DNA of 64,000 bases, from assembly GCA_028706745.1 (NCBI GenBank), contig JAQTVM010000006.1:1-64000 (forward strand), read 5' to 3'. A program made the position numbers and the translations under genes. Under the pieces are notes generated by a model, which worked only from the letters and a program-made list of their open reading frames with translations, ran no database searches and was not told the DNA's origin. The stretch is from Candidatus Nanoarchaeia archaeon (GTDB taxonomy: Archaea; Nanobdellota; Nanobdellia; SCGC-AAA011-G17; GW2011-AR17). The first letter of the stretch is position 1. Every line of letters begins with the position of its first letter. Positions 20,546 through 28,504 of this stretch are shown one piece after another.

Positions 20546-20865
20546 CGCGAGACAGTTTGTATGATATCTACTGGAAATGTTCGAGGGTCTGAGGGGAAGA
20601 ATCGTCTAGTACGAGAGGAACGGCGGATCGTGGCCTCTGGTCCATCGGTTGTCCGACAGGGCAGGCCGAGCAGCTACGCCACAAGTCATAAATCCTGAAA
20701 GCATCTAAGGATGAAAGACACCTCAAAAAGAGACCCAGAGCGCCTAAAGAACATAGGCTTGATAGGACTGGAGTGTAAGCACGAAGCTTCGGCGACGTGT
20801 TCAGCTCGCAGTTACTAAACACTCAATTTTGTACCTAGACTTGCCTTGCTTGTGTACGGCATTCC

Positions 20866-20906
20866 TTTTTTCATAATTCTATTTTATTTCTTTTATTCTT
20901 TGAATT
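20866..20906 (+). terminator. T-rich terminator after the rRNA operon
   Basis: After the 23S stem, runs of T (TTTTTT, ATTTTATTTCTTTTATTCTTT) fit archaeal oligo-T termination. ATTCCTTTTT at 20861-20870 is repeated in inverted form as AAAAAGGAAT near 20908, forming a possible hairpin. Between here and 21037 there is no supported gene. Confidence 0.55.
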
Positions 20907-21037
20907 AAAAAGGAATGTGCTTAGCGTGAGCTATGTTAAAATAATAAATAGAAAGCCGAGCTCCGCTGTTAATTCTTTTGCTTCTAATGTTGTAAACTAA
21001 TAGAATAAATTAAAATGTGTGGGGGATTTATTATAAA

Positions 21038-21694
21038 TTATAATCTTTCATTTAAATAATCCAGCCCACACTTATCTCTTAAATAAGGGATTAATTCCTT
21101 AACGCCCGGATATTTTCCTCTGGGGTGTTCAAGGGGCTCATCCTTCTCCCATTCCCGGGATTTGCGTGTTAAAGGGTCAATATCGTAAATACGCTCTATC
21201 TCCTGAATAGCCATATCTATTTTACTTTTATAGGCTAAATATGAATCTATTGTTTTTCTTGCAACAGTATTTCCGTCTGATAAAGATTCTGCACAATAAC
21301 CACCTGCGGGAATATGAACCTTGCGCTTTTCATTAACGCTATCTACGCCAGAAAATACATTGCCTGGCTCACAATTGGTTTTTCCTAGTTCTCTTGCAAG
21401 AAGATGTGTAAATAGCTTTTTTACCATACCATTATGGCCGCCAGAAGACCAATTATCATATCGTGGCAGTTCTATTCCTGTAAACGATAGATTCCATGTC
21501 CAATATTTTGAATCCCTATGTATTATTTTGTAAGGCACACCATGCCATTCATTCTCGATAACTTCCACTATTTTGGGCCCTGATTTGCTTATAGCTTTAA
21601 ATTGACTTTCAATTCGTTTTAATTCAATCCAGTCTAATAAGCGCCTTATCTTCCCTTTTGGTTTTACTTTTTCAATTTTTTGTTCTAATGTCAT
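21038..21694 (-). CDS. protein of unknown function
   Basis: 218 residues, soluble, charged at both ends. The middle has WTWNLSFTGIELPRYDNWSSGGHNGMVKKLFTH, then many Lys and Tyr. No known domain is recognised and there is no signal peptide. It is transcribed towards the rRNA terminator. The promoter at about 21745-21760 (minus strand GGCTTATATATAAG) and a hairpin in the leader (TTGGTT/AACCAA, 21705-21722) lie upstream, so the message has a leader of about 40-50 nt. Neighbouring composition is similar, and no transfer sign is obvious. Confidence 0.6.
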   Translation of the reverse strand: MTLEQKIEKVKPKGKIRRLLDWIELKRIESQFKAISKSGPKIVEVIENEWHGVPYKIIHRDSKYWTWNLSFTGIELPRYDNWSSGGHNGMVKKLFTHLLARELGKTNCEPGNVFSGVDSVNEKRKVHIPAGGYCAESLSDGNTVARKTIDSYLAYKSKIDMAIQEIERIYDIDPLTRKSREWEKDEPLEHPRGKYPGVKELIPYLRDKCGLDYLNERL

Positions 21695-21905
21695 TTTTTA
21701 TCTCTTGGTTTTTCGGAACCAACTTGCCTTTATTTTGTTACTTTTAGTAAGTAGCACTTATATATAAGCCTTTCGAAAAGGCAATTTTCATCTATCTTTT
21801 CGTAAGCGGGTTTCGCCGCACTTCAATTATTTTAATTGTGTTAAAACAAGATAAGCAATCACTTCACGCCGCGAGGCTGGCTTTTCCTGCGTTTATTTTT
21901 TCAGA

Positions 21906-22568
21906 ATGCAAATTATTATAAACAATCGGCTTATTACTTTTCTTATGAATGCCTTGCTTGCAATTGCAGCCGGAATCTCCCTCGGCGCAAATGACAACCT
22001 GAACCTCTCTTATTCAGAATTAAGCGAGATTTTCCCCCCGCCTGTTTCTGCCAATGAGATTTCTGATGACAGGGATAATTTTTCTTATTCCCCTTTTCAG
22101 CATCATTTTTATTCCTCATCTTATTTTACCTCGTCCGGCGGGTTTGATTTCGGCTATTCATTCGGCATTGGAAAGCTTGGAAACCTGATGTCCGGAGAAA
22201 TTCTTAACCTGACAATGCTGCAGGGCTCGATTGCTTCTGAGCATGCAAGATTTTATCTTGATTATTCTGTTAATACATCGGAGTTTTCAGGAGATTTTCT
22301 TGAGGGGCTTTTTACGCTTAAGAATGTTCTTGGATTTTCTGCCGAGTTTCCTGTTTCAGGATTTACGCCAAAAGTTTATGCAAATATGCGCACAAGGCAC
22401 CTGCTTTCAATAGGCAATGAGGAGATTCAGCTGAGGGCGGGGATTAATGCAGGATATGCTTTTTTGGAGCATTTTGCTATTTCTGTTTTTTATGAGCACG
22501 AGTGGAACATTGGCAGGGAGCCTGATAATCTTGACAGGGGAGGGCTTGGATTTGTATTTTCATACTGA
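21906..22568 (+). CDS. exported protein resembling an outer-membrane beta-barrel (first of three)
   Basis: 220 residues. A hydrophobic N-terminal segment (MNALLAIAAGISLGA, from Met at 21945 or the upstream ATG) is a signal peptide. The rest alternates polar and hydrophobic or aromatic residues in short strands (FDFGYSFGIG, ARFYLDYSV, IQLRAGINAGYAF, FAISVFYEHEW) and ends GGLGFVFSY. A final aromatic residue and Gly/aromatic strands are typical of bacterial outer-membrane barrels. Its C-terminal third aligns with the proteins at 22638 and 23941. Fold and location are inferred. The 210-bp region upstream shows no TATA close to the ATG that I trust. Confidence 0.6.
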   Translation: MQIIINNRLITFLMNALLAIAAGISLGANDNLNLSYSELSEIFPPPVSANEISDDRDNFSYSPFQHHFYSSSYFTSSGGFDFGYSFGIGKLGNLMSGEILNLTMLQGSIASEHARFYLDYSVNTSEFSGDFLEGLFTLKNVLGFSAEFPVSGFTPKVYANMRTRHLLSIGNEEIQLRAGINAGYAFLEHFAISVFYEHEWNIGREPDNLDRGGLGFVFSY

Positions 22569-22591
22569 TTCGTGGTATGTAGGATTTCCTG

Positions 22592-22607
22592 CAAAAGCTT
22601 AAATACT
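22592..22607 (+). promoter_or_regulatory. TATA promoter for the second barrel-like gene
   Basis: CAAAAGCTTAAATACT, about 35 nt before the ATG at 22638, followed by AGGGGGA as a possible ribosome-binding site. Confidence 0.55.
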
Positions 22608-22637
22608 CCTTGAAAATATTCATTTTCAGGGGGACTA

Positions 22638-23417
22638 ATGACAAAAAACGCTCTTCTTGCGCTAATTGCAGGATGTTCTATGTATGCTGCTTCTGCAAAT
22701 GCCGACGATGTTTGCGTTGAGCCTGTCAAGGAGACTGAGATAGGGGCTTCTGCTGCTTACACTTACAACCAAAACGCATTTGGCGCCCTGGATGCTTTCC
22801 AGCTTCGCATTGGCGGAAGCACTGTAACTAACCTTGCCAACAATCTGGACCTTGTTCTTGACAGCGGTTATGTGATGAATTATTACGGTTATGGGGGAAT
22901 TGGCTTGCAGAAAGATTCCCTGACTGACACATCTGCCTTGCTTATGACTTCCTATGAATGCGATTATTTCGGCGGCGGGCTGAATGTATTTTATTACGAC
23001 GGGTTTGGGGCTTATTCAGACGGCTCTGACATGAGCCTTACTGACTATGCGCTGGGGCCTGCTGTCAGATTCATGTTTGTTGACGAAGGGACTGCTCTTA
23101 CATTTGACTATTCTGTCGGCTTTGGGGAGTACGGAAACAACAGGGATATTGAGACATTCAACATAAAAAATCATTTTAGCATTGGGCTTGAGTATGCGAT
23201 AAGCGGCTTTTTCACAAGGGCTTACACTGAGATGATTTACAATTACATGCCTATGGCTTCAAGGGAGACATTAGAGATTATTGCAGGCGCAAGATTAGGA
23301 TACAGGTTTGTTGATTTCATGGCTTTGAGCGCTTTTTATGAGCATTCGACTGTTTTTGGCGAGCTGACGAGGGAGCAGGTTGAGTCTGCCGGCGGAGCCA
23401 TTTCGCTATTCTTTTAG
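22638..23417 (+). CDS. exported protein resembling an outer-membrane beta-barrel (second of three)
   Basis: 259 residues. MTKNALLALIAGCSMYAASANADD is a Sec-type signal peptide with an A-N-A cleavage site. The mature part is a run of amphipathic strands rich in Tyr, Phe and Gly (VMNYYGYGGIGL, YFGGGLNVFYYDGFG, TFDYSVGFG, GLEYAISGFFTRAYTEM, ARLGYRFVDFMALSAFYEHS) and ends GGAISLFF. Spacing of the strands would suit 8-12 barrel strands. LGYRFVDFMALSAFYEH aligns with AGYAFLEHFAISVFYEH in the preceding protein. Export is well supported; the barrel fold is inference. Confidence 0.65.
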   Translation: MTKNALLALIAGCSMYAASANADDVCVEPVKETEIGASAAYTYNQNAFGALDAFQLRIGGSTVTNLANNLDLVLDSGYVMNYYGYGGIGLQKDSLTDTSALLMTSYECDYFGGGLNVFYYDGFGAYSDGSDMSLTDYALGPAVRFMFVDEGTALTFDYSVGFGEYGNNRDIETFNIKNHFSIGLEYAISGFFTRAYTEMIYNYMPMASRETLEIIAGARLGYRFVDFMALSAFYEHSTVFGELTREQVESAGGAISLFF

Positions 23418-23453
23418 CTCTTGAATTAGTATCTACTTATAAATGACAAATAA

Positions 23454-23471
23454 CAGAAAGCTTTATATAGG
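23454..23471 (+). promoter_or_regulatory. strong BRE/TATA promoter
   Basis: CAGAAAGCTTTATATAGG, almost identical to the rRNA promoter core, lies about 45 nt before the ATG at 23511. It probably drives the two small Cys/His proteins, the third barrel-like protein and the metalloprotease as one operon, because each following gene overlaps or abuts the previous one. Confidence 0.7.
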
Positions 23472-23510
23472 GGTTCGGCTTCTTAAAATGAGGTTTATCG
23501 AGGGTATAAA

Positions 23511-23750
23511 ATGAGTAATGATTTGGAATCTAAAACAAATGAATGCAGATGCGATTCAGAAGGCTGCACATATAATGCTGTAAGGAGATTCGTAGTTACT
23601 AAAGAGGATATTCTTGAGAAAGAAGTTTTTTCATGCGGGATTCATGATATAAAGTTCTATAAAACGCTTTCTTCTGAATACTGGCCTCATGGTTATAAGA
23701 TAACAGTTGAAACATTGGAGGATGGAAAATGGAAAAATTGGAAAGTATAG
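23511..23750 (+). CDS. small Cys/His (zinc-binding-like) protein A
   Basis: 79 residues, acidic and without a signal peptide. It has the pattern C-x-C-x4-C near residue 12 followed by CGIHD near residue 42, which could bind one zinc ion. It is a tandem paralogue of the next small protein: both place a CxxxxC-type pair about 30 residues ahead of a C-x2-H pair and end with a short beta/alpha tail. Its 3' end overlaps the next gene by 22 bp in another frame. First gene after a strong promoter. Role unknown; it may be a cytoplasmic accessory or regulator of the surface operon. Confidence 0.65.
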   Translation: MSNDLESKTNECRCDSEGCTYNAVRRFVVTKEDILEKEVFSCGIHDIKFYKTLSSEYWPHGYKITVETLEDGKWKNWKV

Positions 23751-23944
23751 CAATAAAGGCGTGCGCAGTAAGCAGGTGCGATAATCCTGTGTCTGCTTTA
23801 ATAGTTGCTTCAAGGGACACTGATGTGCAGAGTTTTTATGTTTGTGAAAAGCATCTTAAAGGTGTTCGCGGCGCTGTGCAGGCAAAATTTGTTCCGCAGG
23901 ATTATGCTGTAGTAACATATGCTGAATTGCTGAAGAAACAATGA
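23729..23944 (+). CDS. small Cys/His (zinc-binding-like) protein B
   Basis: 71 residues. CAVSRC near residue 12 and CEKHL near residue 39 give the same Cys/Cys...Cys/His layout as the preceding protein. The C-terminal VPQDYAVVTYAELLKKQ resembles YWPHGYKITVETLEDG in that protein. It overlaps the previous gene by 22 bp and the next by 4 bp (ATGA), so it is translationally coupled to the barrel-like protein at 23941. A DNA-binding or chaperone-like role is possible but not supported by any known family. Confidence 0.65.
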   Translation: MEKLESIAIKACAVSRCDNPVSALIVASRDTDVQSFYVCEKHLKGVRGAVQAKFVPQDYAVVTYAELLKKQ

Positions 23945-24765
23945 AACCAATATCACGAATAAAAGCAGGACTGGCGGCAGTTTGCGCAGCTGCTTCTCTG
24001 TCAGCTTCTGAAGTACAGGCAGAGGATTTTGTTCCTGCAACAGACAATACAGTTACAATAGGCTTGTCTGCAGGTTATCAGGACAATAACTTTGAGGATT
24101 ATTCCTCACTTGACTTTTCAGAGGGAAACCAGATAAGAGGGCAGGGAGAATCATCTGTCATTTTCACGCCAGGCGCCTTGCTTGCAACAAGAGGGCTTTT
24201 GGAGATTGACAATGTGAATTATTCTGACGGCAACGGAGAAAACCTTGTTGTTGATGCAGGGTTTTCAATGCTTTTCCAGTGGGCTTACAGGGCTGAAACG
24301 CACTCATTCAACTTAGGCGGCGGGCTTGACTTTGACTGCAGATACGAGACAGGAAATTATCTTGATGTTCCAATAACAAAAACAATCTGCGGCGCAGGGC
24401 CCATGTTTGACTTGAATGTTGATTCAGAATATGCTAATTTCGGGCTTTCATATTCATTTATTGCAGGCACAATGGGAAATAATGTTCAGGGTTACAATGA
24501 ATTGATGAAGCACAAGCTGAGAATAGGTCTTGGATTTCACCTGGGACCTGTCGATGTTGAAGGCTATGTGCAGGGCGAATACAACGGTGCAATGGAAGGA
24601 ATACTTAACAGGGAAAATTTATTTCTTTACGGCGGAACAAATGCGAAATTATGGCTTGATGAGCATCTTGCATTGAAAGCAGGCTATGAATACATATGGC
24701 TTTACGGAGACCAGGACGGATTGGACAGCAACACTTACAGCCTTGGCTTTGTGGGGAGGTTTTGA
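23941..24765 (+). CDS. exported protein resembling an outer-membrane beta-barrel (third of three)
   Basis: 274 residues. A signal peptide (KAGLAAVCAAASLSASEVQAED) is cleaved after V-Q-A. The mature chain has Gly/aromatic amphipathic strands (TVTIGLSAGYQD, LVVDAGFSMLFQWAY, FNLGGGLDFDCRYE, YANFGLSYSFIAG, RIGLGFHLGPVDVEGYVQGEY) and ends SLGFVGRF with a terminal Phe. The segment LALKAGYEYIWLYG aligns with the FYEH region of the other two. Its ATG overlaps the stop of small protein B. Barrel topology and outer location are inferred from sequence pattern only. Confidence 0.65.
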   Translation: MKPISRIKAGLAAVCAAASLSASEVQAEDFVPATDNTVTIGLSAGYQDNNFEDYSSLDFSEGNQIRGQGESSVIFTPGALLATRGLLEIDNVNYSDGNGENLVVDAGFSMLFQWAYRAETHSFNLGGGLDFDCRYETGNYLDVPITKTICGAGPMFDLNVDSEYANFGLSYSFIAGTMGNNVQGYNELMKHKLRIGLGFHLGPVDVEGYVQGEYNGAMEGILNRENLFLYGGTNAKLWLDEHLALKAGYEYIWLYGDQDGLDSNTYSLGFVGRF

Positions 24766-24768
24766 AAC

Positions 24769-26433
24769 ATGACAATCAAAAGCTGGCTGAAGAAAACAGG
24801 GATGGCAGTTTCATTGGCAGGCGCCTTAACAGGCTGCGAAATGCTTTCGCCTGAGGGCGTTGCAGTAAAGCAGGATGCTGACGGCGTGATTACGCAGGAA
24901 GAGGAAAATGAAATTGGAAAACATCTTATGTCAAAGGACTATGCAAATGATTTCACGCCTTACATTGGATTTGTAAATGACTTTAATGTTTTCATGGGAG
25001 GGGAGATGAGGCATCAGGGGCTTGATGAAAGAAGGTTTGATGAAGATATGCATGTTTACATGGCAAGGGATGAGGAGGAAATGGCTGAGAAATACGCATT
25101 CGGCAACAAGCCGGGAGTTCCTCCTGCATTTCACGGAGACACGAATTCAACTTTGTACATACTCCAGAATATGTTCATGCCTGCCGGATTAATAATGACA
25201 TTTACCCATGAGGCAGGGCATCACTTTAGGAGCTCTGCATACGAATTTCCTTCAAAGGCGCATGAGATGTATTTTGCATTAAGAATGTATGGCTTAAATA
25301 AGAAAATAGGCTCTGTGTTTGCAGGCAAAGCGGTTCCGATTCCTTATACAAACGGATTGAACCTTAGCGCAAGGTGTGTGCCTGTAAATGAATACTTTCC
25401 AGAAGATTATAAGAAGTATTATTTTCTCGGGGACCTGGGCTTTATTGTGCAGGCAAACCTTGAGAACGGGAATCTTGAAAGGGCTTTTAACAACATACTC
25501 ACAAGACCCATACTTTACCTTGAAGAATCAACAATGAATGCCGCAAGGCAGTATGACAATATATGCGAGGCTTCTCTTTCAGAATTCAACAAGCTTCTTG
25601 ACAAGCCGGGATTTTTGCAGGGGCTTTTGAGAAACGTGAGCGAGAAAGAGGCAAGCGAATTAATAGGCTACCTGCGCTTTGTTTCGACAGACTTGAATTA
25701 TTATTTTCTTCAGGAAAGCGGCATGCCTGTAAGCAGCGGCAAAATGGATGATTTTATTAACCAGACAGAAAGTTTTTATAATTCCGGAATTGAAAACGCA
25801 TTATTCAGGAATGAGATAATATTAGGGCTTGCCTACCAATATTCTCTTAAAATATTTGAGACTTCAAGCAGTGGTGTATTAAGAATGGAAGACAAGATAA
25901 AAATACATAATCTTGCAAAAAAAATAATTGACATAAACAGGGACTTGCCCTGCGAATCCAGTTTTTTTGAATGCATGGGCAATGCTGCAGAGCCAAATGC
26001 TGTCCATGTATTGGCTTATTTGTCTGCTCTGTCTAACAGTACAGGACTTGTAGCCGGCGGCGTTGAAACGAATAATTCCCTTCTTGAGGTAGTTGAGGAT
26101 TTTAATGCAAAATTCTATCCAACAGGCAATTATCATTTTGAGGATACAAACAGGAATGTGGCTGTTTACTCTTCTCCTCTGCTGATATCGGGCGGAGACT
26201 TGGAAGAGAAGCTGGCAGATGAAGATTTAAGCAACCATAACCCACAGGGATATATACGGCACATCTGCAATGCAATTGAATGGTATCAGGCAACTGTTGA
26301 TGCAGGCTGCTCAAGAATTCCTGATGACGGAATAAAGGCAGAATGCGAAGAAGTGCTGCATTCCAGTATTGAGGAAACAGCACAGGAAAGAATTGACTAC
26401 AGGCCCGGCTTTTATGACCGCAACTGCAGATAA
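24769..26433 (+). CDS. lipoprotein zinc metalloprotease candidate
   Basis: 554 residues. The N-terminus is a signal peptide ending in a lipobox (LTGC, Cys23), so it should be lipid-anchored outside the membrane. THEAGHH near residues 146-152 is an HExxH zinc site, and AHEM at about 164-167 could give the third ligand, a Glu, of a gluzincin. DADGVITQEEE near residue 36 resembles half of an EF-hand loop. The C-terminal 350 residues are helical without a recognised family. It follows the third barrel-like gene by 3 bp. Likely roles are processing or turnover of surface proteins; the substrate is unknown. Confidence 0.7.
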   Translation: MTIKSWLKKTGMAVSLAGALTGCEMLSPEGVAVKQDADGVITQEEENEIGKHLMSKDYANDFTPYIGFVNDFNVFMGGEMRHQGLDERRFDEDMHVYMARDEEEMAEKYAFGNKPGVPPAFHGDTNSTLYILQNMFMPAGLIMTFTHEAGHHFRSSAYEFPSKAHEMYFALRMYGLNKKIGSVFAGKAVPIPYTNGLNLSARCVPVNEYFPEDYKKYYFLGDLGFIVQANLENGNLERAFNNILTRPILYLEESTMNAARQYDNICEASLSEFNKLLDKPGFLQGLLRNVSEKEASELIGYLRFVSTDLNYYFLQESGMPVSSGKMDDFINQTESFYNSGIENALFRNEIILGLAYQYSLKIFETSSSGVLRMEDKIKIHNLAKKIIDINRDLPCESSFFECMGNAAEPNAVHVLAYLSALSNSTGLVAGGVETNNSLLEVVEDFNAKFYPTGNYHFEDTNRNVAVYSSPLLISGGDLEEKLADEDLSNHNPQGYIRHICNAIEWYQATVDAGCSRIPDDGIKAECEEVLHSSIEETAQERIDYRPGFYDRNCR

Positions 26434-26456
26434 GCCACTTATGAATAGCAAAACTT

Positions 26457-26472
26457 CGAAAGGTTTATAAAG
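26457..26472 (+). promoter_or_regulatory. TATA promoter for the S-layer-like gene
   Basis: CGAAAGGTTTATAAAG, about 45 nt upstream of the ATG at 26512, which also has GGGGG just before it as a ribosome-binding site. Confidence 0.6.
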
Positions 26473-26511
26473 CAAGGGCTAATCCTTTCAACGAGTAATT
26501 CGGGGGTAAAT

Positions 26512-27750
26512 ATGAAAAAAACAGCACTGATATTGGCATTTCCTATAATACTGCTAATGCTTTCAATAGCAGCTTTTGCAGCGCCTTTTGGCATTGCAAA
26601 AGTAACCATAAACGGCATGGAATCAAATTCTGAAAGAATTGCTCTTGAGCTTGGCGCTAATGTGCAGGTTGGCGTTACATTGAATACTGCCTATGACGCA
26701 AAAGATGTAAGGGTAAAGGCGTGGATTGGCGGATATGAGTATGACGATGTTCTTGCAGTATCAGATGTTTTTGACATGAAAACAGGCGTTACATACAGGA
26801 AAGAGCTTACATTGGAGCTGCCAAGGGATTTGTCAGTTATTGAAGACCATGATTACACTCTTCATGTTGAAGTAAGGGGAAGGGACAATTCAGTTGAAAG
26901 CACTTCTGTTGTGTATTTAGAACCTCCGAGGCACAGCGTTGTTGTGCAGGACGTGATAATAAGGCCTTCCACAATGGTTGATGCAGGAAAAACACTTGCA
27001 GTGCAGGTAAGGCTTGAGAATTTCGGCGAAAAGACAGAGAAGGACATAAAGGTTGAGGCTTATCTTCCGCAGTTTGGAGTTTCAGGAATTGAATACGTTG
27101 ATGTTCTTGACCCTTTTGAAGGAGAAGATTCAACAGAAAGCACAAGCTTCATAATGCTCACTGTTCCTTCAGATATGATTACAGGCGATTATCAGCTTAA
27201 GATTAAGGCTTCTTATGCAAGAGGGCACGAGGAAACAGAAGCAACAAGGATGATTTATGTCAAGGGAAAGGACTCAAGCGAGGAATATGCCTCTGAATTA
27301 GCCAAGGAGTCAGTTACTGCAATCTCAAGGCAGCAGGATTTTGTTGTCGGAGCTGTTGGCTCATACAGGGTTGCCATTGCAAACATCGGCGATTCAAAGA
27401 AAGTTTATACTGTTGAGGTTTCTCCTCTCTCCTGGGGCAAGGCAGAAGTGTTTCCTGCTTCATTGGAGCTGGCTTCCGGAGATGCAAGCGAGATAAGGGT
27501 TTCTATACTGCCTGAGAAGGAAGGAATGCAGCAGGTTACGATTAAAGTGAAAGAAGGAAATACAGTGATAAAGCAGGACACTTACGGCGTGACTGTTTCT
27601 GCATCTGCTGTTGAAAAGCAAGGTTCTGTTGACAAGCTGAATTCAGCATTTAAGGACGTTGACAAGGGCAGGATATTGATGTTATTATCAGGAGTGCTTG
27701 TAATTGCGTTGATAGTAGCAGTCATTGCAGGCACAAGGCCGAGGTATTAA
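26512..27750 (+). CDS. exported, C-terminally anchored beta-sandwich (putative S-layer-like) protein
   Basis: 412 residues. Signal peptide at 1-23 (ILAFPIILLMLSIAAFAA). Then several beta-rich immunoglobulin-like repeats: residues 100-200 contain VQVRLENFGEKTEKDIKVEAYLP, a CARDB/NEW3-type segment, and residues 270-370 contain VGSYRVAIANIGDSKKVYTVEV, a second one. A single helix near 385-405 (ILMLLSGVLVIALIVAVIAG) is followed by TRPRY at the cytoplasmic side. This layout is common in DPANN surface proteins annotated as putative S-layer proteins. The next gene starts 1 bp after the stop, so it leads a run of membrane proteins. Confidence 0.75.
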   Translation: MKKTALILAFPIILLMLSIAAFAAPFGIAKVTINGMESNSERIALELGANVQVGVTLNTAYDAKDVRVKAWIGGYEYDDVLAVSDVFDMKTGVTYRKELTLELPRDLSVIEDHDYTLHVEVRGRDNSVESTSVVYLEPPRHSVVVQDVIIRPSTMVDAGKTLAVQVRLENFGEKTEKDIKVEAYLPQFGVSGIEYVDVLDPFEGEDSTESTSFIMLTVPSDMITGDYQLKIKASYARGHEETEATRMIYVKGKDSSEEYASELAKESVTAISRQQDFVVGAVGSYRVAIANIGDSKKVYTVEVSPLSWGKAEVFPASLELASGDASEIRVSILPEKEGMQQVTIKVKEGNTVIKQDTYGVTVSASAVEKQGSVDKLNSAFKDVDKGRILMLLSGVLVIALIVAVIAGTRPRY

Positions 27751-27751
27751 G

Positions 27752-28204
27752 ATGGGCTTAAAAGGAAAGTTAAAATATGCAGCACTAACTGCTTGCGTGT
27801 TCGGGGGGACTGCGGGGGCATTAGTTGGGGCATTCGCTGGTATTGGCAAAGCTCTTAATGAGTATCATGAAATAAGGCACGTGGGTCTCAATTCAATAGA
27901 TGCCACGGAATCAGTTGGGCTAAATGGAGAGATTAGGCTTAATTGGAACAGAGGAGGGGGGGCATGGCTTTGTTATAGCGAAAAAGGCCATGTCTGCGAC
28001 AGGAAGTATTTTGCGGATAATCCTCTTGGTGAGAATATTAAAGTAATATGCGACAATTCTAGTTGTGTAGAGGCTGGCGAGAATGGCTTTGATAAAAAGC
28101 TTGAACCGGCAAAGCAGGACTGGGCAGAGCTCTGTGAGGAAGTTGACTGCAAAGGGCTTTATGCAGAGTCGCAGGCTTTGAAAGAATTTTACGGGGGAAA
28201 ATAA
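27752..28204 (+). CDS. single-pass membrane protein, unknown
   Basis: 150 residues from the ATG at 27752, directly after the S-layer-like gene. An N-terminal charged segment is followed by one membrane helix (about residues 9-30, rich in Gly and Ala: ACVFGGTAGALVGAFAG). The exterior part has about six Cys in pairs (CYSEKGHVC, CDNSSC, CEEVDC), suggesting disulfides or a metal site outside the cell. No family is recognised. It is co-transcribed with the three small two-helix proteins that follow. Confidence 0.65.
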   Translation: MGLKGKLKYAALTACVFGGTAGALVGAFAGIGKALNEYHEIRHVGLNSIDATESVGLNGEIRLNWNRGGGAWLCYSEKGHVCDRKYFADNPLGENIKVICDNSSCVEAGENGFDKKLEPAKQDWAELCEEVDCKGLYAESQALKEFYGGK

Positions 28205-28205
28205 A

Positions 28206-28496
28206 ATGGAAGAATATAACCATACAAAAGCCCAAGTTCAAAGCCTGAAGAGGTATAAAATTACTTTGCCAATTATTGGGGCAATTTATAGCATGGCTGC
28301 TCCGGCGGCGGCAGTTGCTTCTGCAGTTGAATTACACAAGGATAATTATCTTTTGGCAATATTCGATGTCTTCTTGGGGATATGGTGCGGCTCCAGTGCA
28401 GTGGGATGTTTTAAGAGCGCAAAAGTTGTTCGTGACAAATTAAAAACATTCGAGGAGCAGCAAAAACAAGGACTCGAGGCTAAATTGGATTGGTAA
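28206..28496 (+). CDS. two-helix membrane protein, paralogue 1 of 3
   Basis: 96 residues. It begins MEEY, then a charged helix (KAQVQSLKRYK), two membrane helices (about residues 22-44 and 50-70) and a charged C-terminal helix ending GLEAKLDW. The two following genes have the same plan: M-x-E-Y start, about 20 charged residues, two hydrophobic segments, and a terminal (S/G)LEKK/R-type helix. I recognise no family. The tight spacing (1 bp after the previous gene) and triplication suggest a multi-subunit membrane assembly. Confidence 0.65.
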   Translation: MEEYNHTKAQVQSLKRYKITLPIIGAIYSMAAPAAAVASAVELHKDNYLLAIFDVFLGIWCGSSAVGCFKSAKVVRDKLKTFEEQQKQGLEAKLDW

Positions 28497-28504
28497 GGAA
28501 GAAA

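Larger units (their letters stand above)
17210..20842 (+). rRNA. 23S ribosomal RNA, interrupted by a group I intron
   Basis: The gene runs from the terminal stem at about 17210 to about 20842. Landmarks are GAAGAAGGGCGCGGCAAGC near 17261, TAACTATAATTCTCTTAAGG near 19182, the peptidyl-transferase block CTTCGATGTCGGCTC near 19761, GAGCTGGGTTAAGAACGT before the intron, and the sarcin-ricin loop AGTACGAGAGGAAC near 20609. Exon 1 ends at 19855 and exon 2 begins at 20546, so the mature RNA is about 2940 nt. No 5S gene follows, which is common in archaea. Mature ends are estimates. Confidence 0.96.

Noticed and set aside
20861-21037. 5S rRNA gene after 23S
   Set aside because: The region is AT-rich with T runs and lacks the conserved 5S stems and loop sequences.
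21906-24765. Bacterial contamination of the assembly
   Set aside because: Archaeal promoters, leaderless starts, the flanking S-layer-like gene and the neighbouring archaeal rRNA operon continue without a visible break in the sequence.
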